Positions 30,797-44,300 of a stretch of 64,000 nt of DNA are shown piece after piece. Positions within the stretch are counted from its first letter, which is position 1; each line of letters starts with the position of its first letter. Source of the stretch: Evernia prunastri. Taxonomy: Eukaryota > Ascomycota > Lecanoromycetes > Lecanorales > Parmeliaceae. The notes under the pieces were generated by a model. That model worked only from the letters and a program-made list of their open reading frames with translations. It had not been told where the DNA came from and did no database searches. The stretch covers positions 1 to 64,000 of the forward strand of contig NKYR01000046.1 in assembly GCA_003184365.1 (NCBI GenBank), read 5' to 3'. The position numbers were made by a program, and so were the translations under genes.

Positions 30797-32669
30797 TCAC
30801 CGCCCGAACCGCCTCTTCTCCAAACTCCGAAAGACGGCGAAACTGACGGCGCTAAAGGCAAACGCCAGCTCGAAGCCGACGTCCCCGCCGTAGGCCGGGT
30901 CCCCGATCTTCCTGCCGACGGGCCCGATGAACCAGAGCTGCGACATGCCCATGACGGCGCCGAAGATGCCGAAGCAGAAGGCGAGCACGGCGGCGAGGCC
31001 CGGCGGGAGCAGCTCCGGGTTGTTCCAGATGGTGATGTCGTACCGGCGCCGCTTGAAGACGAAGTGCTCGGTCAGGGAGATGCCTTCGTAGATGGCGAGC
31101 CAGTAGCCCTGTTTTTGCGTTCGGTTTTCGTCAGATGGGGATGGGTTTCGGTTGGGGGAGAAGAGGGGGGAGGAGAGTGATTTAAGGGGGATAGGGGGTA
31201 AGAGGGGGGAGAGGGGGGGGGGCGCTTACGATCAACAGCATGAAATCCTCAAGGACCTGCTCGAAGTGGCTGTAGCCGGGGATAGCGATGGCGCAGTATA
31301 CGAGGGTGCCGATGAACGTCCAGATGAAGCGCGGTACGGCTTGCGTCCAGCGGCCCAGCACTTGCAGACTGAAGGTCACACTGTAGATGTTGGGGCAGTT
31401 GTTCGCGATGATGCTCAGGGCTAGAATGACGAGGCAGAACTGGCCGAAGCGGCCGAGGGGTGGGAACAGCACGGCTGCGAGGAGCCCGCCGATGCCGGAT
31501 TGCTTGTAGCCGTCTGCGTAGCTGGTGTCGACGGGGTCGAGTGTCGCCGTTGCAATGGCGACGCCGAGCATTTCGGTGAAACAGAGGGGCAAGATGAGAC
31601 CGCCCCATGTCCAGGCAAAGGTCTTGACCCGTGAGACTGTTACGGGTTGGTATACGGTGTAATCGGCTGCATAACTCGTCCAGCCTGTTCCGAATCCAAA
31701 TACAGATGCCCCGAATGAAAGGACTGAACCTGCTTCAACGCTACCGCTGCCCATCGGCAAGTTGCTGAATTTACCACTGTGCGCGAATTCGCCGAGTATG
31801 ATGAGGAAGATGATCAGGCTGGGGATCCACGACCAGAACTCGTAGGCGTGCACAACTTTGTAACCGAAGACGGTGACGAGCCATGTCGCCGCCGCGATTA
31901 TGATGATGCCAGCATAGCCAGGAACGTTCGTGTTGACGGCATTGATTAGTTGGGCGCCAACTATGACATTTACGGCGGACCACCCCACACAGGCGAGGAC
32001 GTTGAAGCACGCAACTGCGGAGCGATGTTAGTTCCTGGTCGCCGATAGGGAGAAAAGGGGATTGAGGGAGAGGGACACCCCGAAAGGGGGGCGGGGTGGG
32101 GGGTTGGGAAGAGAATGCTTCATTTTCTCGGAAAGCACGTAGCCACTTACTAATTTTGACGCCATGGAAACCGAAGAAGTAGCGAGAGAGCACCATCTGG
32201 CGCAGACCGAAGCGGGGCCCGAAGGAGGAGAAAAAGGCAACGGGTGTGATGGCGAGGCAATTGAAGAAGAGGATGGCGAGGATGGAGTCCACGAAACCAA
32301 GGTCAAAGACTGGAATAGACAATACGCCGATAGCAAAGGATGAGACCACCATATTCGCCGAGAACCACTGTCAAGCCATCTCAGCACCGCCAGCGCTCAC
32401 ATCACCCACTTGTTGGGAACACCCACCATTGTCCCGACCTTCATGAGATTGGTATCCGTCCTCTCATCTTCCGGTACTCTTTCAATTCCTCGCGGCTCGA
32501 CGCCGATTTGGAAGACTGTCCGCTGGATCTTGGCGTACGTCGAGTCGCCGGTGAGGAAGACGTCGGTGGGTACGGCAGGAGCCTCGGAGGCGTAGATTGG
32601 AGTACCTTTCTCTGGGTCTGTGCCATTTGGCGAGTAGCTACCCGTGTGGTAGTCATTCTTGTCATCCAT
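30797..32669 (-). CDS. NCS1-family nucleobase permease (Fcy2-like purine-cytosine permease)
   Basis: Four exons (32669-32427, 32367-32151, 32014-31230, 31108-30797) give 518 residues. The cytosolic N terminus ends RGIERVPEDERTDTNLMKVG. About twelve hydrophobic segments follow, starting WFSANMVVSSFAIGVLSIPV. Family hallmarks include GPRFGLRQMVLSRYFFGFHG, NVLACVGWSAVNVIVGAQ, SYAADYTVYQP, and the late ANNCPNIYSVTFSLQVLG. These fit the purine/cytosine branch of plasma-membrane proton symporters (Fcy2/FcyB) better than the allantoin/uracil branch. The last exon ends with EHFVFKR and four final hydrophobic stretches. All intron phases agree. The promoter region shows no regulatory motif I can name with confidence. 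Confidence 0.93.
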
Positions 32670-33235
32670 TATCGCAGGGGAATGCAGCGTATGAGCACGT
32701 CTGCTGGGTTGCGTTAGGACGTCAAATGCAGGAACGGACGGAGGTTGCAGTAGGAGAGTAGGTTGAGCGCATAGGAGAGGAAGTGAGGAGCTTTTCTGTG
32801 AGAGTGACAGGAGAAAATGAGACAATAAGAAGCTTAAAGAGAGGTCAATACTCGTATATGTACAATTGCTCACAAAAAACCCGAGGTGGAGGTCGCCGAC
32901 GGGATTCTTGTAAAGTATTGGTGGGCGCAAGGCCAGGGTAACTTACGCTGGCTGATAAGCAATGGGAGCAGTCCCAGCGATCCCACACTTTCCCACACTT
33001 GAGCTTGTGTGGCGAGGTGGGGAAAGTGGTCAGTCAGATGTGTGCTTGGCATCTTGATTTGCAGCGCCCTGGGGAAAGATTGATTCCCTTCTACTTATTC
33101 TAGACCCGGCCGTGGCCCGCTCGTGTTAGACGGGATATATACAAAGGTACTTTAGAGTAGATGAAAAGTAAGGTACCTAGTCGGAGGAATAGCGAGATGA
33201 GGAGTTAGGAGCATGGAAATCAGTGCTTGAAAAGG

Positions 33236-33256
33236 TAAAGTAAAGTAAAGTAAAGT
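33236..33256 (+). repeat. TAAAG pentanucleotide microsatellite
   Basis: About four perfect tandem TAAAG/GTAAA units. Confidence 0.8.
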
Positions 33257-33548
33257 ATAGTCCCCGGGGGGTCATGGACTGTCATGGACATCGCCGGCGC
33301 TGGATGGTCAGTGGAGAGATAGGCGGACTTTGAGTAACTTGATAAGTCACTTTATGCTGATTGGTGCAAGTAGATGGCTCGGATGCATCTGCTTCATCTG
33401 CTTCCCATCCCTCTAGCCCACTTCGAGAATTAGTTCCTTGCATGCTGGAAGCCGCCGAGGTCCATCCAAGCAAAGCTCGATAGATACAGATCGACTTCCG
33501 CACGCACACTCACTCTTTCACCTAAACAAATACAAATCAAAATGACAA

Positions 33549-33580
33549 GAAAAAAAGAAAAAAGAAAAAAGAAAAAAGAA
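33549..33580 (+). repeat. AAAAAAG-type A-rich microsatellite
   Basis: Four near-perfect heptamer units of A-runs interrupted by single G. Confidence 0.8.
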
Positions 33581-34045
33581 ACGGGTAAAGGCAAGAATCC
33601 TATCAACGAGATCGGCACCTTTTTCTGTCAGATCGTCTATCAGCAATCGCGTCGAGATTCCAGTCTTACCTCATCTTTCCATAAGATGGCACAAGGCAAG
33701 ATGCGATATCCCGCACCCATGATCCCCTTTCTCTAGCAAAGAATATAATGGAATGAAGAATGATGCGGCATGAGCGCACTCAATATATATAATGTTCTTT
33801 GCTCCTACACACGTTTTCGACATGCGCGGAGCTGATCAAGCCTGCATCAAACGCAAAAAGAAAGATGAGTGATGACCAAGCAAGCCTCCATGACACCTCA
33901 CACGTCAGTCCGAAGTCGACCGAAGATTTAGCTTTATAGAGGCGAATGGATTGCAAGTGCTAGACACACTCACGCTAAGAAATGTACACATTGTGCAGAG
34001 CTCTCCGGTAGGAACATTTCCCGAGCACAGGTGTAATGGAGGAGA

Positions 34046-34078
34046 AGAAGGAGAAGAAGAAGAAGAAGAAGAAGAAGC
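34046..34078 (+). repeat. GAA trinucleotide microsatellite
   Basis: About ten GAA/GAG units, just past the 3' end of the Spa2 gene. Confidence 0.8.
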
Positions 34079-34276
34079 ATAGTCTCCGCCAATAGTAGAA
34101 TCGTCACTTGATTAAATACTGTATAACTCGTGAGAACCAAGATATATGTCACGTAATATAAGGTGTCAGGCATATTCAGGCCTTTTCCTTTCTCAGACGC
34201 CAGCCATGCCATGAAGATCCAAAACCCGCCGCTGAACCCAATGATTATATTTGTACAAGCATCTCCTCTATCCTCC

Positions 34277-37020
34277 TCACTCTCTGTCTCCCTTGCCCTC
34301 AACCCACGTTCGCAACTCTTTCGCACTCCTCGCAATCTCAAACGCCAGCGGCGGCAGACCTTTCACGAAGATGTCCCAATCCCTATCGTTATCGATACCC
34401 TCCCCTTCCCTGCCCTTGTCCTCGAGTCTGTCGACGCATTCTGATAGTGTGAGCACCAGTTTTTGCACCGACTGCTCGCTAGGCGAGGCGTCGTGAGTTT
34501 TGGCAATGATTTGGGAAGTGGTGGATACAATAGCTGCGAGATGGTCGAGCACGTCTGGAGGCTCGGCAGACGTCCGGATGGAGGAGACGAGGGCTTGGAT
34601 TGAGGGAAGGAGGTGATCAGTGCGGGATTCAAGGAAAACCTGGTTGAAATTGTCAGTCAACCTTCAACCGGCAATCGGGGAAAGAGAAAGGAATCCTCAC
34701 CCTGAGTTCTTCCATTCTGTTGTCCGGAAACTGGTACATGCTGTGCGTAGGCTTGGGCCCGACAGCCAATGGCGGACCACTGGAGAAGCCGTTTTGGGCG
34801 ATTTTCGCCAATCTAACCTGAGTCGCAGGCTGGACAGAACGTCGAGGGTCGGTTACGGTGCTGTAGACGGAGTCTGCACCGGTACTCTCTCTTACTTGGG
34901 AAATGCCATAGTAGTCGGCTGGAGACTCGGCGGCAACATCGTTTTCCTCCTCTTCTTCCAGCTCTTGCTCAGGGGTACGCCGTATTTTGACAAGGCGGAT
35001 GAGCTCGATAATGGAAGACGTGAGGTGGGAAGCTGCTGCGTCGAGGAGCGATACCGGTGAAAGGCCTTTCGACATTGCAAAATTCTTAGAGGCTGTAACG
35101 AGGTTGTTCGCTGTAGCGCACACTTTTGCCCGGAGTTTGTGTCTTTGCTGCATAGCTTCGTCTTGGCTAGACTGCGTATCTCCCAAGTCAGTTGTGATAT
35201 CCCGAACCGCAATGGCCACCCGTTTGACGCAGGTCAGCACAGTACTTGGCTCGTCTCCTCTTGCGCTTTGCAACAGCTCGTCAATGGCGATTTGGAACCC
35301 AGTAACATGTATGTCTTTGACAAGCCCGTTTTGCGCTGTGAAATCCCCTTCCTTAGCCAATTGACCAGCGTCTGCCTGCTGTAACGACATGGTCGTCGCA
35401 GAAGCGCGTAAGGTCCGTGCTTGCGTCCTTTTCCGAGCATATCGACTTTTCCAATCTCGGACCTCGTTCTCGAGCTTATGAACCTGACGGACCAGACTTT
35501 CTTCTCGTTCCTGTGATTCATTACTTCGCTCAGAAAGAGCCCTCATCTGATTCAGAAAACTAGCGGCCTCTTGCTTCACCTCGGTCGTGATCTTGTCTTG
35601 CCGCAGAAGCGAAGACCGTAATTCTTGGTGGACTTTGTCAAGATTATCATAGCGAGCCTTCCATTCGCTTTTGCCCACACTGGTTTGTGTCGTCAGAGTG
35701 TCCAGCTGGGATCGCAACTCGCGTTCGGCGTTGATATGGTTATTTCGGACTTTATTCAGCTCCGCTTGTAAGTTATTATTGAGATTGCGAGCTTCAGCCA
35801 GCTTTTCCTCAAGGTCGGCTTGCAACTTCGCCCATCTCTCCCTTTCTGTATCATTGGCCTACATGCTAATTGTTAGGCGCTCAATCTTGGACAGATTGAC
35901 AAAGACTTACGCTTCGCTCCTCGTTTCGGGACTCATGCATTTTGTCTATTTCTGAATCCTTTTCTCGAAGCTGTTCCTCTAAACCTTTGACCCTTACTTG
36001 TAGCTCCTCAACCTGGGTCTCAAAGTCTGCAATGGCTTTACGGTCCTTGTCCGATCCACCCATGCTCCGAGATGTGAATGTGGTGTCCCTTCGGCTTCCG
36101 TAGACGTCACTTCCTTCCTCATCATCATCCTCGACCATTGTGCTTTTATTCGGTATTATAGTATTACTTTGAAAGGTCTTTGCCATTGGCCTCCCCTGAC
36201 TGTCGTTAGGTCCTTCCGCACCGGGTATATTCAATCCTGCCATGACCTGACTTCCCAATGATGCATTTCTCTGGCCGTAGTTCGGTCTCATTCCATTGGG
36301 CGAACCCACTCGACTTGGTGGGCCTCTCATACTCATAGCTGGACTGCCAACGCGGCTGATACTATTCCCAGCAAACATGGGAAATCTCCTTTCAAGCTCG
36401 TAGAAGACGTCTGTAGCCAGGTCCTGGAATCTTGGTGGGGGTAAGGTAGCAAGTTTCTGCCGGGCCTGATTTCGTTTGGGATGGAAGTTGTCCTTGGGCA
36501 GCAGGTAAGGAGGCACTTGACCTGGTCCATTGGTTTGCTGTCCTGCAGAGCTCTGCCTTCGCAGCAGTTCATCATAGACATCGGTGCTTAGCTCCTGGAA
36601 CTGGACTGGCGATAGCCGTAACAGCTTATCCCTCGCCCTGTTTGGTCTTGGATTGCCCTTCTCGTCGCGTAGAGACTGAGCGAGGAATCTCTTGAGAACC
36701 GTGTAGTGTTGCGATAGTCTTTCCTCCATGACTAATGTTTTCCTTCTTTGACCCTCCGAAATGGAGATTGTAGTTCCATAGCTGGAGCGTGCTACCGAAT
36801 GGGGAGGAGATGGGTCGCCCGGTCTGTTATTCATTCCATTCGAGATACGTCCCTGACCACCATTTGATGAGACTGAGATGGGAGGGGTGACAAGGTTGCC
36901 GCGGGTGTGTGGGAGGGTTGGAGAGTATGGAGGCTGGCCGGAGTGTTGATATTGTGAAACTCCTGACCATTCACTGCCGTGTGTCGAATTTGGCGAAAGA
37001 GGGCCCGCATGGCCATTCAT
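34277..37020 (-). CDS. SPA2: Polarisome scaffold Spa2
   Basis: Three exons (37020-35911, 35858-34701, 34639-34277) encode 876 residues. A Pro/Ser-rich start is followed by two Spa2-homology (GIT/SHD) repeats: ARDKLLRLSPVQFQELSTDV and ARQKLATLPPPRFQDLATDV. A linker with repeated SRVGSP comes next, then a long coiled coil (DFETQVEELQVRVKGLEEQL through QKRxxL-like heptads to about residue 530). The C-terminal half is helical and ends RSAKELRTWVEGKGDRE. Spa2 binds formin, MAP kinase kinases and other polarity factors at the hyphal tip and septum. The ATG at 37020 is taken as start; an upstream in-frame Met-like codon at 37056 has less typical context. The length is shorter than the 1400-residue yeast protein but near that of other filamentous fungi. 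Confidence 0.93.
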
Positions 37021-37668
37021 AGTATGAATATTGTATCCCAAGAGTCGCGAGAACACAGCCCAAGGTATTTAGATTCCCACACGTGGAGTTGGTGACTCGA
37101 ATGATGAGGAGGCTGGATTCAGGACGACGAAACAAAGAACCAGAGAGGGGGTATACGCGCAAACAATTAACAAACGATCCAAAGCATTTGCGCACAATAG
37201 ACCGTCAAGCGCCGAAGAGTGAGGGTATTCAGAATAATATGTCCATGCTTCACTAATGTTTGCGAAGGTCCCCTTTTGACAGTGGGTCAAAGTTAAAGAT
37301 GGAAATTGGTAGTCCTAACTGCTCCCAACCTGACCTCCAATGATCGACCGCGCCGTCGCCAACCCCTGCAGCTAGGGTTTTACGATCTACCTTAACCCCC
37401 AACAGTGGCTGCCACTGCTACAATAACATCACTCGCCGTCTTTAATTTACAGTCAAAGAAGAGTTGAAGGTACCCTTTTCTTATAAGGTCCCGATACATT
37501 TCATTACTCAATCTACTTCTACTGGTGGTTTCAAGCTGTCTAATGGCTTGGATGTAGAAATGGTCCGTATGTGGACGGCCAGATGGTAATATCTGAAACT
37601 TACAAAGTTACTCGTGGGGGGTATCTAAGAATGAAAAACAGTCGACGGAATTGAGCAGAGCCCAGCAT
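37021..37668. other. Intergenic, Spa2 promoter side
   Basis: This contains the upstream region of Spa2 and the 3' flank of Ssu72. No gene is seen. Confidence 0.5.
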
Positions 37669-38704
37669 TCAAAACCACCCAAGAGTCCACAATGCCGGCA
37701 ATTGCGGCCATCTCTCCTGCCACTCTGCCAGTAGCTCTGGTACCCTTTCATCAAAACCGTTTCCATTTCCAGACTTTCTCTCTTCATTTGCCGCCAGATT
37801 CAGCGAGTCTGCTAAATCCAGAATCCCCTTTCCGCCTACCAGTGCCTCCTCATGATTGTCTTTGATGTCTACATTAATGACATGCACCGGCCGATTCAAC
37901 GGACTGCCTCTCTCAAGCAAATTGTCCACCACAGCGTCCCAGCATCTCTCTTCACATGTAATCACCACGTCGACTACGCCTCCCTCGGCACCTTTGCTAC
38001 CTCTGTCTTCCCTCTGCTGATCTAATCGCGGCTTTCCGATGGGCCAATCTTGCCATCTTTCAGGACCCCATTTGACAGATAAATTGCGCTCAAGCATGGA
38101 AAGTATGCCGTTGGCACGGTACAAACGAGGGTCCTTTTGCGAGAGCTCTTGGTACATGGTTGAATAAGAAGTGGTATTGAATGGATAGACATTTGGTTGG
38201 GTTATAGACGGACCGGGAAGACGTACGAGAGAGCCTGTGCCGAAGGAGAGTACTGGGTAGGACGCGAGCGACAAGCGGAGGTGAGCTTCCATTGATCTAG
38301 AGGTTGGAGAGTTAGCCTTAGACGAGGACGGCGTCCGTGACAAGTATGAGTTCTAGAATCAAAGCAGTAGTCACATTATTTGGGTCATGCACATAGTATT
38401 CTACGGCAGTCACACGGGCTAGGCAAGAATTTGTCGGCGAGGGAACGGACTACGGGGACAATTGGCGAGAATTTGGTAAGATAAACGCGTACCTGTTCTG
38501 ATTACTGGCACATACTGTGCAGAACTTCAACTTAAAACCACCCTCCTCATTCTGTGATGCAGCAAATTCATCCCCTTCTTCAACTCCCTCGGACCCACCT
38601 GAAGGCTTCTTTTCTGACTGTGCCGGCGGAGGTGGTGGAGGAGGCTGTGTGGGAGTTATTGTCCGCCGAGGATCAAGACGTGCTAATCGTGGGTCTGTGG
38701 CCAT
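37669..38704 (-). CDS. SSU72: RNA polymerase II CTD phosphatase Ssu72
   Basis: Two exons (38704-38493 and 38296-37669) give 279 residues. After a Pro-rich start (TPTQPPPPPPPAQ) the active-site loop reads FCTVCASNQNRSME, carrying the CX5R phosphatase motif. The intron splits the Arg codon of that motif. Then follow LASYPVLSFGTGSLVRLPGP, RNLSVKWGPERW, VVDVVITCEERCWDAVV with the conserved Asp/Cys-Glu-Glu region, and RPVHVINVDIKDNHEEA. Ssu72 removes phosphate from Ser5 and Ser7 of the polymerase CTD and works in the cleavage/polyadenylation complex. The ATG at 38704 (MATDPRLARLDPRR) is chosen; the one at 38788 would add 28 residues not typical of the family. Confidence 0.95.
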
Positions 38705-39366
38705 CCTGTTGGAAAAGAAATGCACGTGGGTTGGTGCTTGGGAGCCAATGGATTCGGGATGGGAAGAGTTTCCTAAGGCTGGAAACAAGCTATCAGCATT
38801 GATGTGTGCGGATGCTTGAGGTTGAAAGAAGAAGTGCTTTTGTCTTTCAGAGAATATGCGTAAATATAAATTCTATCCTCATGTGCTGTTTCCAGGTAGG
38901 ACAGCTCCAATATAGAAGTTCATCATGTAGTAAAGTATGGTATGTGTTTAGAGCTCAGTAGCAAACTCACTTTTACACGAATAAGTGGTCTTTCAGAAGA
39001 GGACTTGTTCAGGTACGTAATTGTTATTGGCAGGGAAGAGAGTGTTGGGAATAGGAGTATGTATCTCGATTCAAGCATTTGCCAGGTTCGATACTGCGCT
39101 AAGATAGACTGAAAGAATTTTGCAGGCCGGATGTGTCGCTAAACAGGTTTGGCCAATCAGAAGACGATGCCAGACTAGACCTGAGCTAGGTTTGAGGCAA
39201 AATGACTAGGCTTTTCCAAGCAACCTTCTTCTGCTTCTGCAGAATCACAACACTCAACAACCCGAGTAGTCACCACACTGCACTTGACACACTACAAAGT
39301 CACACTTCAGAGTGCAGTGGACTATAACTTCACAGCTAACGTCAAGACTGAGATTCTACCGCCAAA
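38705..39366. other. Divergent promoter region, Ssu72 and importin alpha
   Basis: The two genes start 662 bp apart on opposite strands. No gene is seen between them. Confidence 0.55.
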
Positions 39367-41338
39367 ATGGCTGAACGCTTCATCCCGGAGCATCGTCGCA
39401 CTCAGTTCAAAGCCAAGAATACTTTCAAGCCGGATGAACTTCGTCGTCGTCGTGAAGAGCAACAGGTGGAGATTCGGAAGGCAAAGCGAGAGGAAAATTT
39501 AGCAAAGAGAAGAGGCATTTCTGGTCGCGATGGGACACAGATGTCAGCACCTGGTGCTTCTTTGGGTGCTTCTATTGATAGCGATGATGAGGGAGGAACG
39601 ATTGAAAGTCAGGTACGTATTCTTGAAGTCACTTGTGCTTCCTTCCCTTCCCTACTGCTACCTGGATTGTGTAGTCTTCTAAAGATGTCTTTCCGGTATC
39701 GCCTTTGTGTAAATGTGCTCCCCTAAGATCTCACTCCTTTGTTGTGGTTGATGCGTGACCATCTCCCTCGCAACACAGTCGGCCGAAAGGACAAAACTAA
39801 TTGTGTATGGCTGTGTGGTACATCAGGCTAATGAACCTCTCTGTGTCTAGCTTACTACCGAACTTCCTCAGATGGTTGATGGTGTCTTCTCCAATGAAAT
39901 CGATTCCCAGATCCAAGCCACAACGAAGTTTCGCAAGCTTCTGTCAAAAGAGCGCAATCCTCCTATTGAGAAGGTTATCGAGACCGGTGTGGTCAGCCGA
40001 TTCGTGGAGTTCCTCCGCTCGCCTCATACGCTTGTCCAGTTTGAGGCCGCCTGGGCCTTGACCAACATCGCGTCAGGCTCGGCGCAACAGACTCAAGTTG
40101 TCATCAACGCCGGAGCTGTACCGATCTTCGTCGAACTTCTCAGCAGCCATGAGCCGGATGTTCGAGAGCAAGCTGTTTGGGCGTTGGGAAATATTGCTGG
40201 AGACAGCCCGCATTGCAGAGACTTCGTCTTGGGAGCGGGCGCATTGCGACCATTGCTTTCTCTTCTGGGCGACAGCCGTAAGCTCAGTATGCTTAGAAAT
40301 GCAACTTGGACTCTCAGCAATTTCTGCCGTGGAAAGACACCCCAGCCGGATTGGCAGACTGTACGTCTCCCACCCGTTTCGCTGCTATCCGAGTGTCAGA
40401 TTTGCTGACCATCTCAGATCCTTCCTGCATTGCCCGTTCTCGCAAAGTTGGTCTACTCTCTCGATGATGAAGTCCTGATTGACGCCTGCTGGGCTATCTC
40501 TTATCTCTCTGACGGCGCCAACGACAAAATCCAGGCAGTCATTGAAGCAGGGATCCCTCGTCGCCTGGTAGAGCTTCTTACCCATCAATCAACTTCTGTG
40601 CAAACTCCTGCCCTTCGATCCGTTGGCAACATTGTCACGGGTGACGATGTACAGACCCAGATCATAATCAACTGTGGATCACTACCAGCGCTCCTTTCAC
40701 TGCTTGGGTCTCAAAAAGACGGTATTCGCAAAGAGGCATGCTGGACCATCTCGAATGTTACAGCCGGAAACTCCACCCAAATTCAGGCAGTCATTGACGC
40801 TAATATCATTCCTCCATTGATCAACCTGTTGTCTAACGGAGACTTCAAGACTCGCAAAGAGGCATGCTGGGCCATCTCTAATGCAACCTCTGGAGGACTT
40901 CAAAAGCCGGAGCAAATTCGTTACTTGGTGCAATGCGGCTGTATCAAGCCGCTCTGCGATCTGCTCGGCTGTCCCGATAACAAGATTATCCAAGTCGCTC
41001 TCGATGGATTGGAGAACATTCTTAAGGTGGGAGATATGGACAAAGAAGCCTCCGAAGACCCGTCAGAGCAGACCGTCAACCACTTCGCTCTACATATTGA
41101 AGAAGCAGGCGGCATGGAAAAGATTCATGATTGTCAAAACAACATCAACGAAGAGATCTACATGAAAGCCTTTAACATCATTGGGAAGTACTTCTCTGAC
41201 GAGGAGGAGGCTGGCGCAGACATGCTCGAGAATGTTCCCCCGGGTCAAGGCGGCTTCGGCTTTGGCCAGCAGCAACAGCATACGCAGCAATCAGGAGGCT
41301 TCAGTTTTGCCAATGGAGGCGATTCAATGGACATGTAA
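39367..41338 (+). CDS. SRP1: Importin alpha (karyopherin alpha)
   Basis: Three exons (39367-39612, 39851-40360, 40418-41338) give 558 residues. The importin-beta-binding domain is Arg/Lys-rich (MAERFIPEHRRTQFKAKN through RRRREEQQVEIRKAKREEN). About ten armadillo repeats follow with the conserved W..N array: FEAAWALTNIASG, EQAVWALGNIAGD, RNATWTLSNFCRG, IDACWAISYLSDG, KEACWTISNVTAG and KEACWAISNATSG. The end is acidic, then Gly/Gln-rich and closes SFANGGDSMDM. It carries proteins with classical nuclear localisation signals into the nucleus with importin beta. The first intron is long for this window (238 bp), and a small unseen exon inside it cannot be excluded, although the direct join reads through well. 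Confidence 0.96.
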
Positions 41339-44300
41339 GATGGCCCTTCGGTACGAAAGCGCTTCTACTGCGCACACCGGCTTTTGCGGCTCCTCAAAGG
41401 AGCCTCCTCATAAAGCCCTCGGATTGGCTCGAGAAATAACACCAGGAGATCGAACATCACATCAAGAGCTTGTTTCTAGCCTTGCATGGATATCGAAAGT
41501 ATGTTGGCTTTTCGTCCCCTTCGTCACCTACAGCACGCTATACCCATTACACCAACCCACTTTATTGGCACCAACAGAACCGATCCCCGTTCGCAGACCC
41601 CTACACCAAACCACGACCCCGATTATTGCAATGACCCCTTGACGACCATAAGATTCACCATCATGTAACCCCAAGCACGGATCAGCACAGCATTATTCCC
41701 TCGGCGTCCCCATACTCCCGGCCTGAATCACGTCTGTCATGAGACGGGGCCAATGTTAATAGAATTGATCCGTCTTAGCACTGGTACTTTAAGTATCTCG
41801 ATCAGCTCACAATTGAAATTCGATTTTGCCCAGCAGCAAAGATGATGACATGTGTATGACTCGCTTGCATTTGCTTTTGCTCGGAAAAACACCATAGTCA
41901 ATCCTTCGGCCCAATACCGCTGATCTTTCACGTATCCTCGTTTCCCTAGCTCTCTTCAGATAGATTTACTGACGTCGGGCTCAGCTCGAAGAACGAACTT
42001 CGTGCCAGGATGTTGAAAAAGCTCACGATTGGCTATATAAAACAGCGAACAGTGATCCCATCGACGCCATTCGTCATCTCCCCAAATGCAGAACACAACA
42101 GATACAGAGATTCGTATCTGCTTTAAGACCCAAAATCCCGCTTGACCCCACATAGGGCCGAGTCACGTGATATCGCGTTATAGACGTGGTAGAAGTGCAA
42201 CCAAATACGTCTGTGAGTTTTCTCTTTGCCTTTTCTTTTCCGAGAAGCACAGATTGTTTCATTGCAGCCATGCAATAATACAATTTTCCGGCGAAGCCGC
42301 AGGAGTATGAAATTGTACTGCGAATCCCGCAACTGCAGATATCAGAATAGTCAGTCAGCAATAGCTATCTTTTCGGAGAGAAAAATTTCCATTATCCCCT
42401 CAATATTATGGCTACTGTTTGACTAGGTCATATTCTGATTTGCTTTCAAATAGGCAGCCAGTCTTTTCCTTAAATTGGACTGTGACTGGTGCAACGGCCT
42501 GGCCGTGGCACGAAAGCTCACCTGTGATCGGTGCTGCAACTCGTAAGGGGATATCACGTGCTACTGCGGTGACTCCTGTGGTAGCCCATACTTCGGTTTG
42601 GAGACCAGAATCCGCCGGATAGGCTGTAGCAGCTGCCGAACAGACGACAAGGTCCGATGGTAGCAAGGTAGGCCCACCGCCCATTGCAAGCACTCAGCAC
42701 GCTCCGCTATTCTTTATGTATATACTGAAACCTGAAAATGAGCTTGAGCATGTAAGTTTGAAGTTGGTAAACTGCTTAAACTATGACCTGAAAGCAGCAT
42801 AGCTCGTCTCTTCGTGGCCGACAAGACGCCGGGCACAGTTTGCTGGGCAATGGTCAAGGATGATTTGCTTTTGGATAACGGTTTCAGTTATTGGCTGCTA
42901 GATGTGTATCGAGCACTCAAGAAAGATTACATGTAGGTGTCACTACTTCATAACCGCCGATAAAGCGAGATACGCGATTCCATGGCTGAAACATTGTTGT
43001 CGTTGTAGTTTCACAGCTGCGTACTGAATGGACTGGCATCGAGACCCAAACATAGTCAGAGCAAATGCAGACTGGACAAAGTATTGGGATCCGCGCAAAA
43101 GAAAAGAGTGTGTAATTATTGTCTGTTCATCAGCTAATTTGTCAGCGGTTTACTCAGCCTATAACCCCTGCTTTCCACACACAGTCTGACCCCAAGACAT
43201 GTTTCATTGCTTCCCAATGAGACCGTGATTTTCTGTTATGATAGGGAGCACGCTCAGAAAACGTAGAAGTAATTCGATGGACACATCTCATCCTCCTCCT
43301 CGTGACTTCAGTATGCCTAGGATAGCCCTGCATTCTCTTGGTCCTATATTCGCCACATTTCTCTCAAGAATCGAGAGCATAACGCAATCTAATAAACACT
43401 CTCGACTATGGGATTGGTCATGGTGAAATGAATGCCAATGATGAAAACCCTTGCGGTGTTTTCAGCCAGATGGCCGCAAGCCCTTGCTGACAGTTTCCGC
43501 TTGATTGCGGATTCAGGAAAACGTAGTCGCCATTGACGATCCGACGCAGTGTTACCGAGCACACAACCCTCGTCGGGCCCGTCTTGTATGGGGAAGGAAT
43601 CTGAGACGGTCGTTTGTGGTGAGGTGGTGAGGTGTAAGGTTGAAATTTGTCGATGCTTGGCCAGAAGCCTGATCCCTGCATAGGTTAAAACCGATCTACT
43701 TCGTCCGGAGTGCTGGGTGAGGAGCCCGAGACTCTGGTATTGCTCTGACACCAGTATATATTATCATTCTCTGTTGAAAGTGTTGCAAGTCACTGGTGAT
43801 GATCGGATCTTTGGAGACCTTTCCCACAATTTCAATAATGTCAACATCCTCTTGCGGTTCAGATATGGAAGGAACGAACTGAAGATTTAATTCGCGTTTG
43901 ATCTATTTATAAACATCCCGCTGAGTCTGGATTACCCTGCGTCTAGAAAAACAAACCAATGAACCTCTCACCACTCTCAAGGAATCAACCCGAGAATCGT
44001 CTTCCCCCAGATTTGGCTGTGCCAGTTTCTTTGACGAGATAATACTTGACGGTCAACGTCGAAAAAAGCAAAGGTGCTAGAACACGGCGACACGCTCTGC
44101 GCCGCATCCCAGGTCGAGAAGCGCCTGCCGTTGATTCGACGGACCATTACCCATCCTTTGGTCGCCGAACGATCCTCTTGTTCTCAGCCTCTTCCCTCCC
44201 GCCCTCACACCTTTACTTTGTATCCTGGCGGTGAAGACTCGCAGCTGGTCTGTGTCTACACATCCTCAACACCATACATATTCTTGCTTCACGGGGTCTC

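Larger units (their letters stand above)
32670..34276. other. 1.6 kb intergenic, permease to Spa2
   Basis: No gene. Contains three simple repeats, at about 33236-33256, 33549-33580 and 34046-34078 (listed separately). Confidence 0.5.

Noticed and set aside
33236..34078. Tandem short repeats as a possible CRISPR-like or regulatory array
   Set aside because: They are three unrelated simple microsatellites without spacers.
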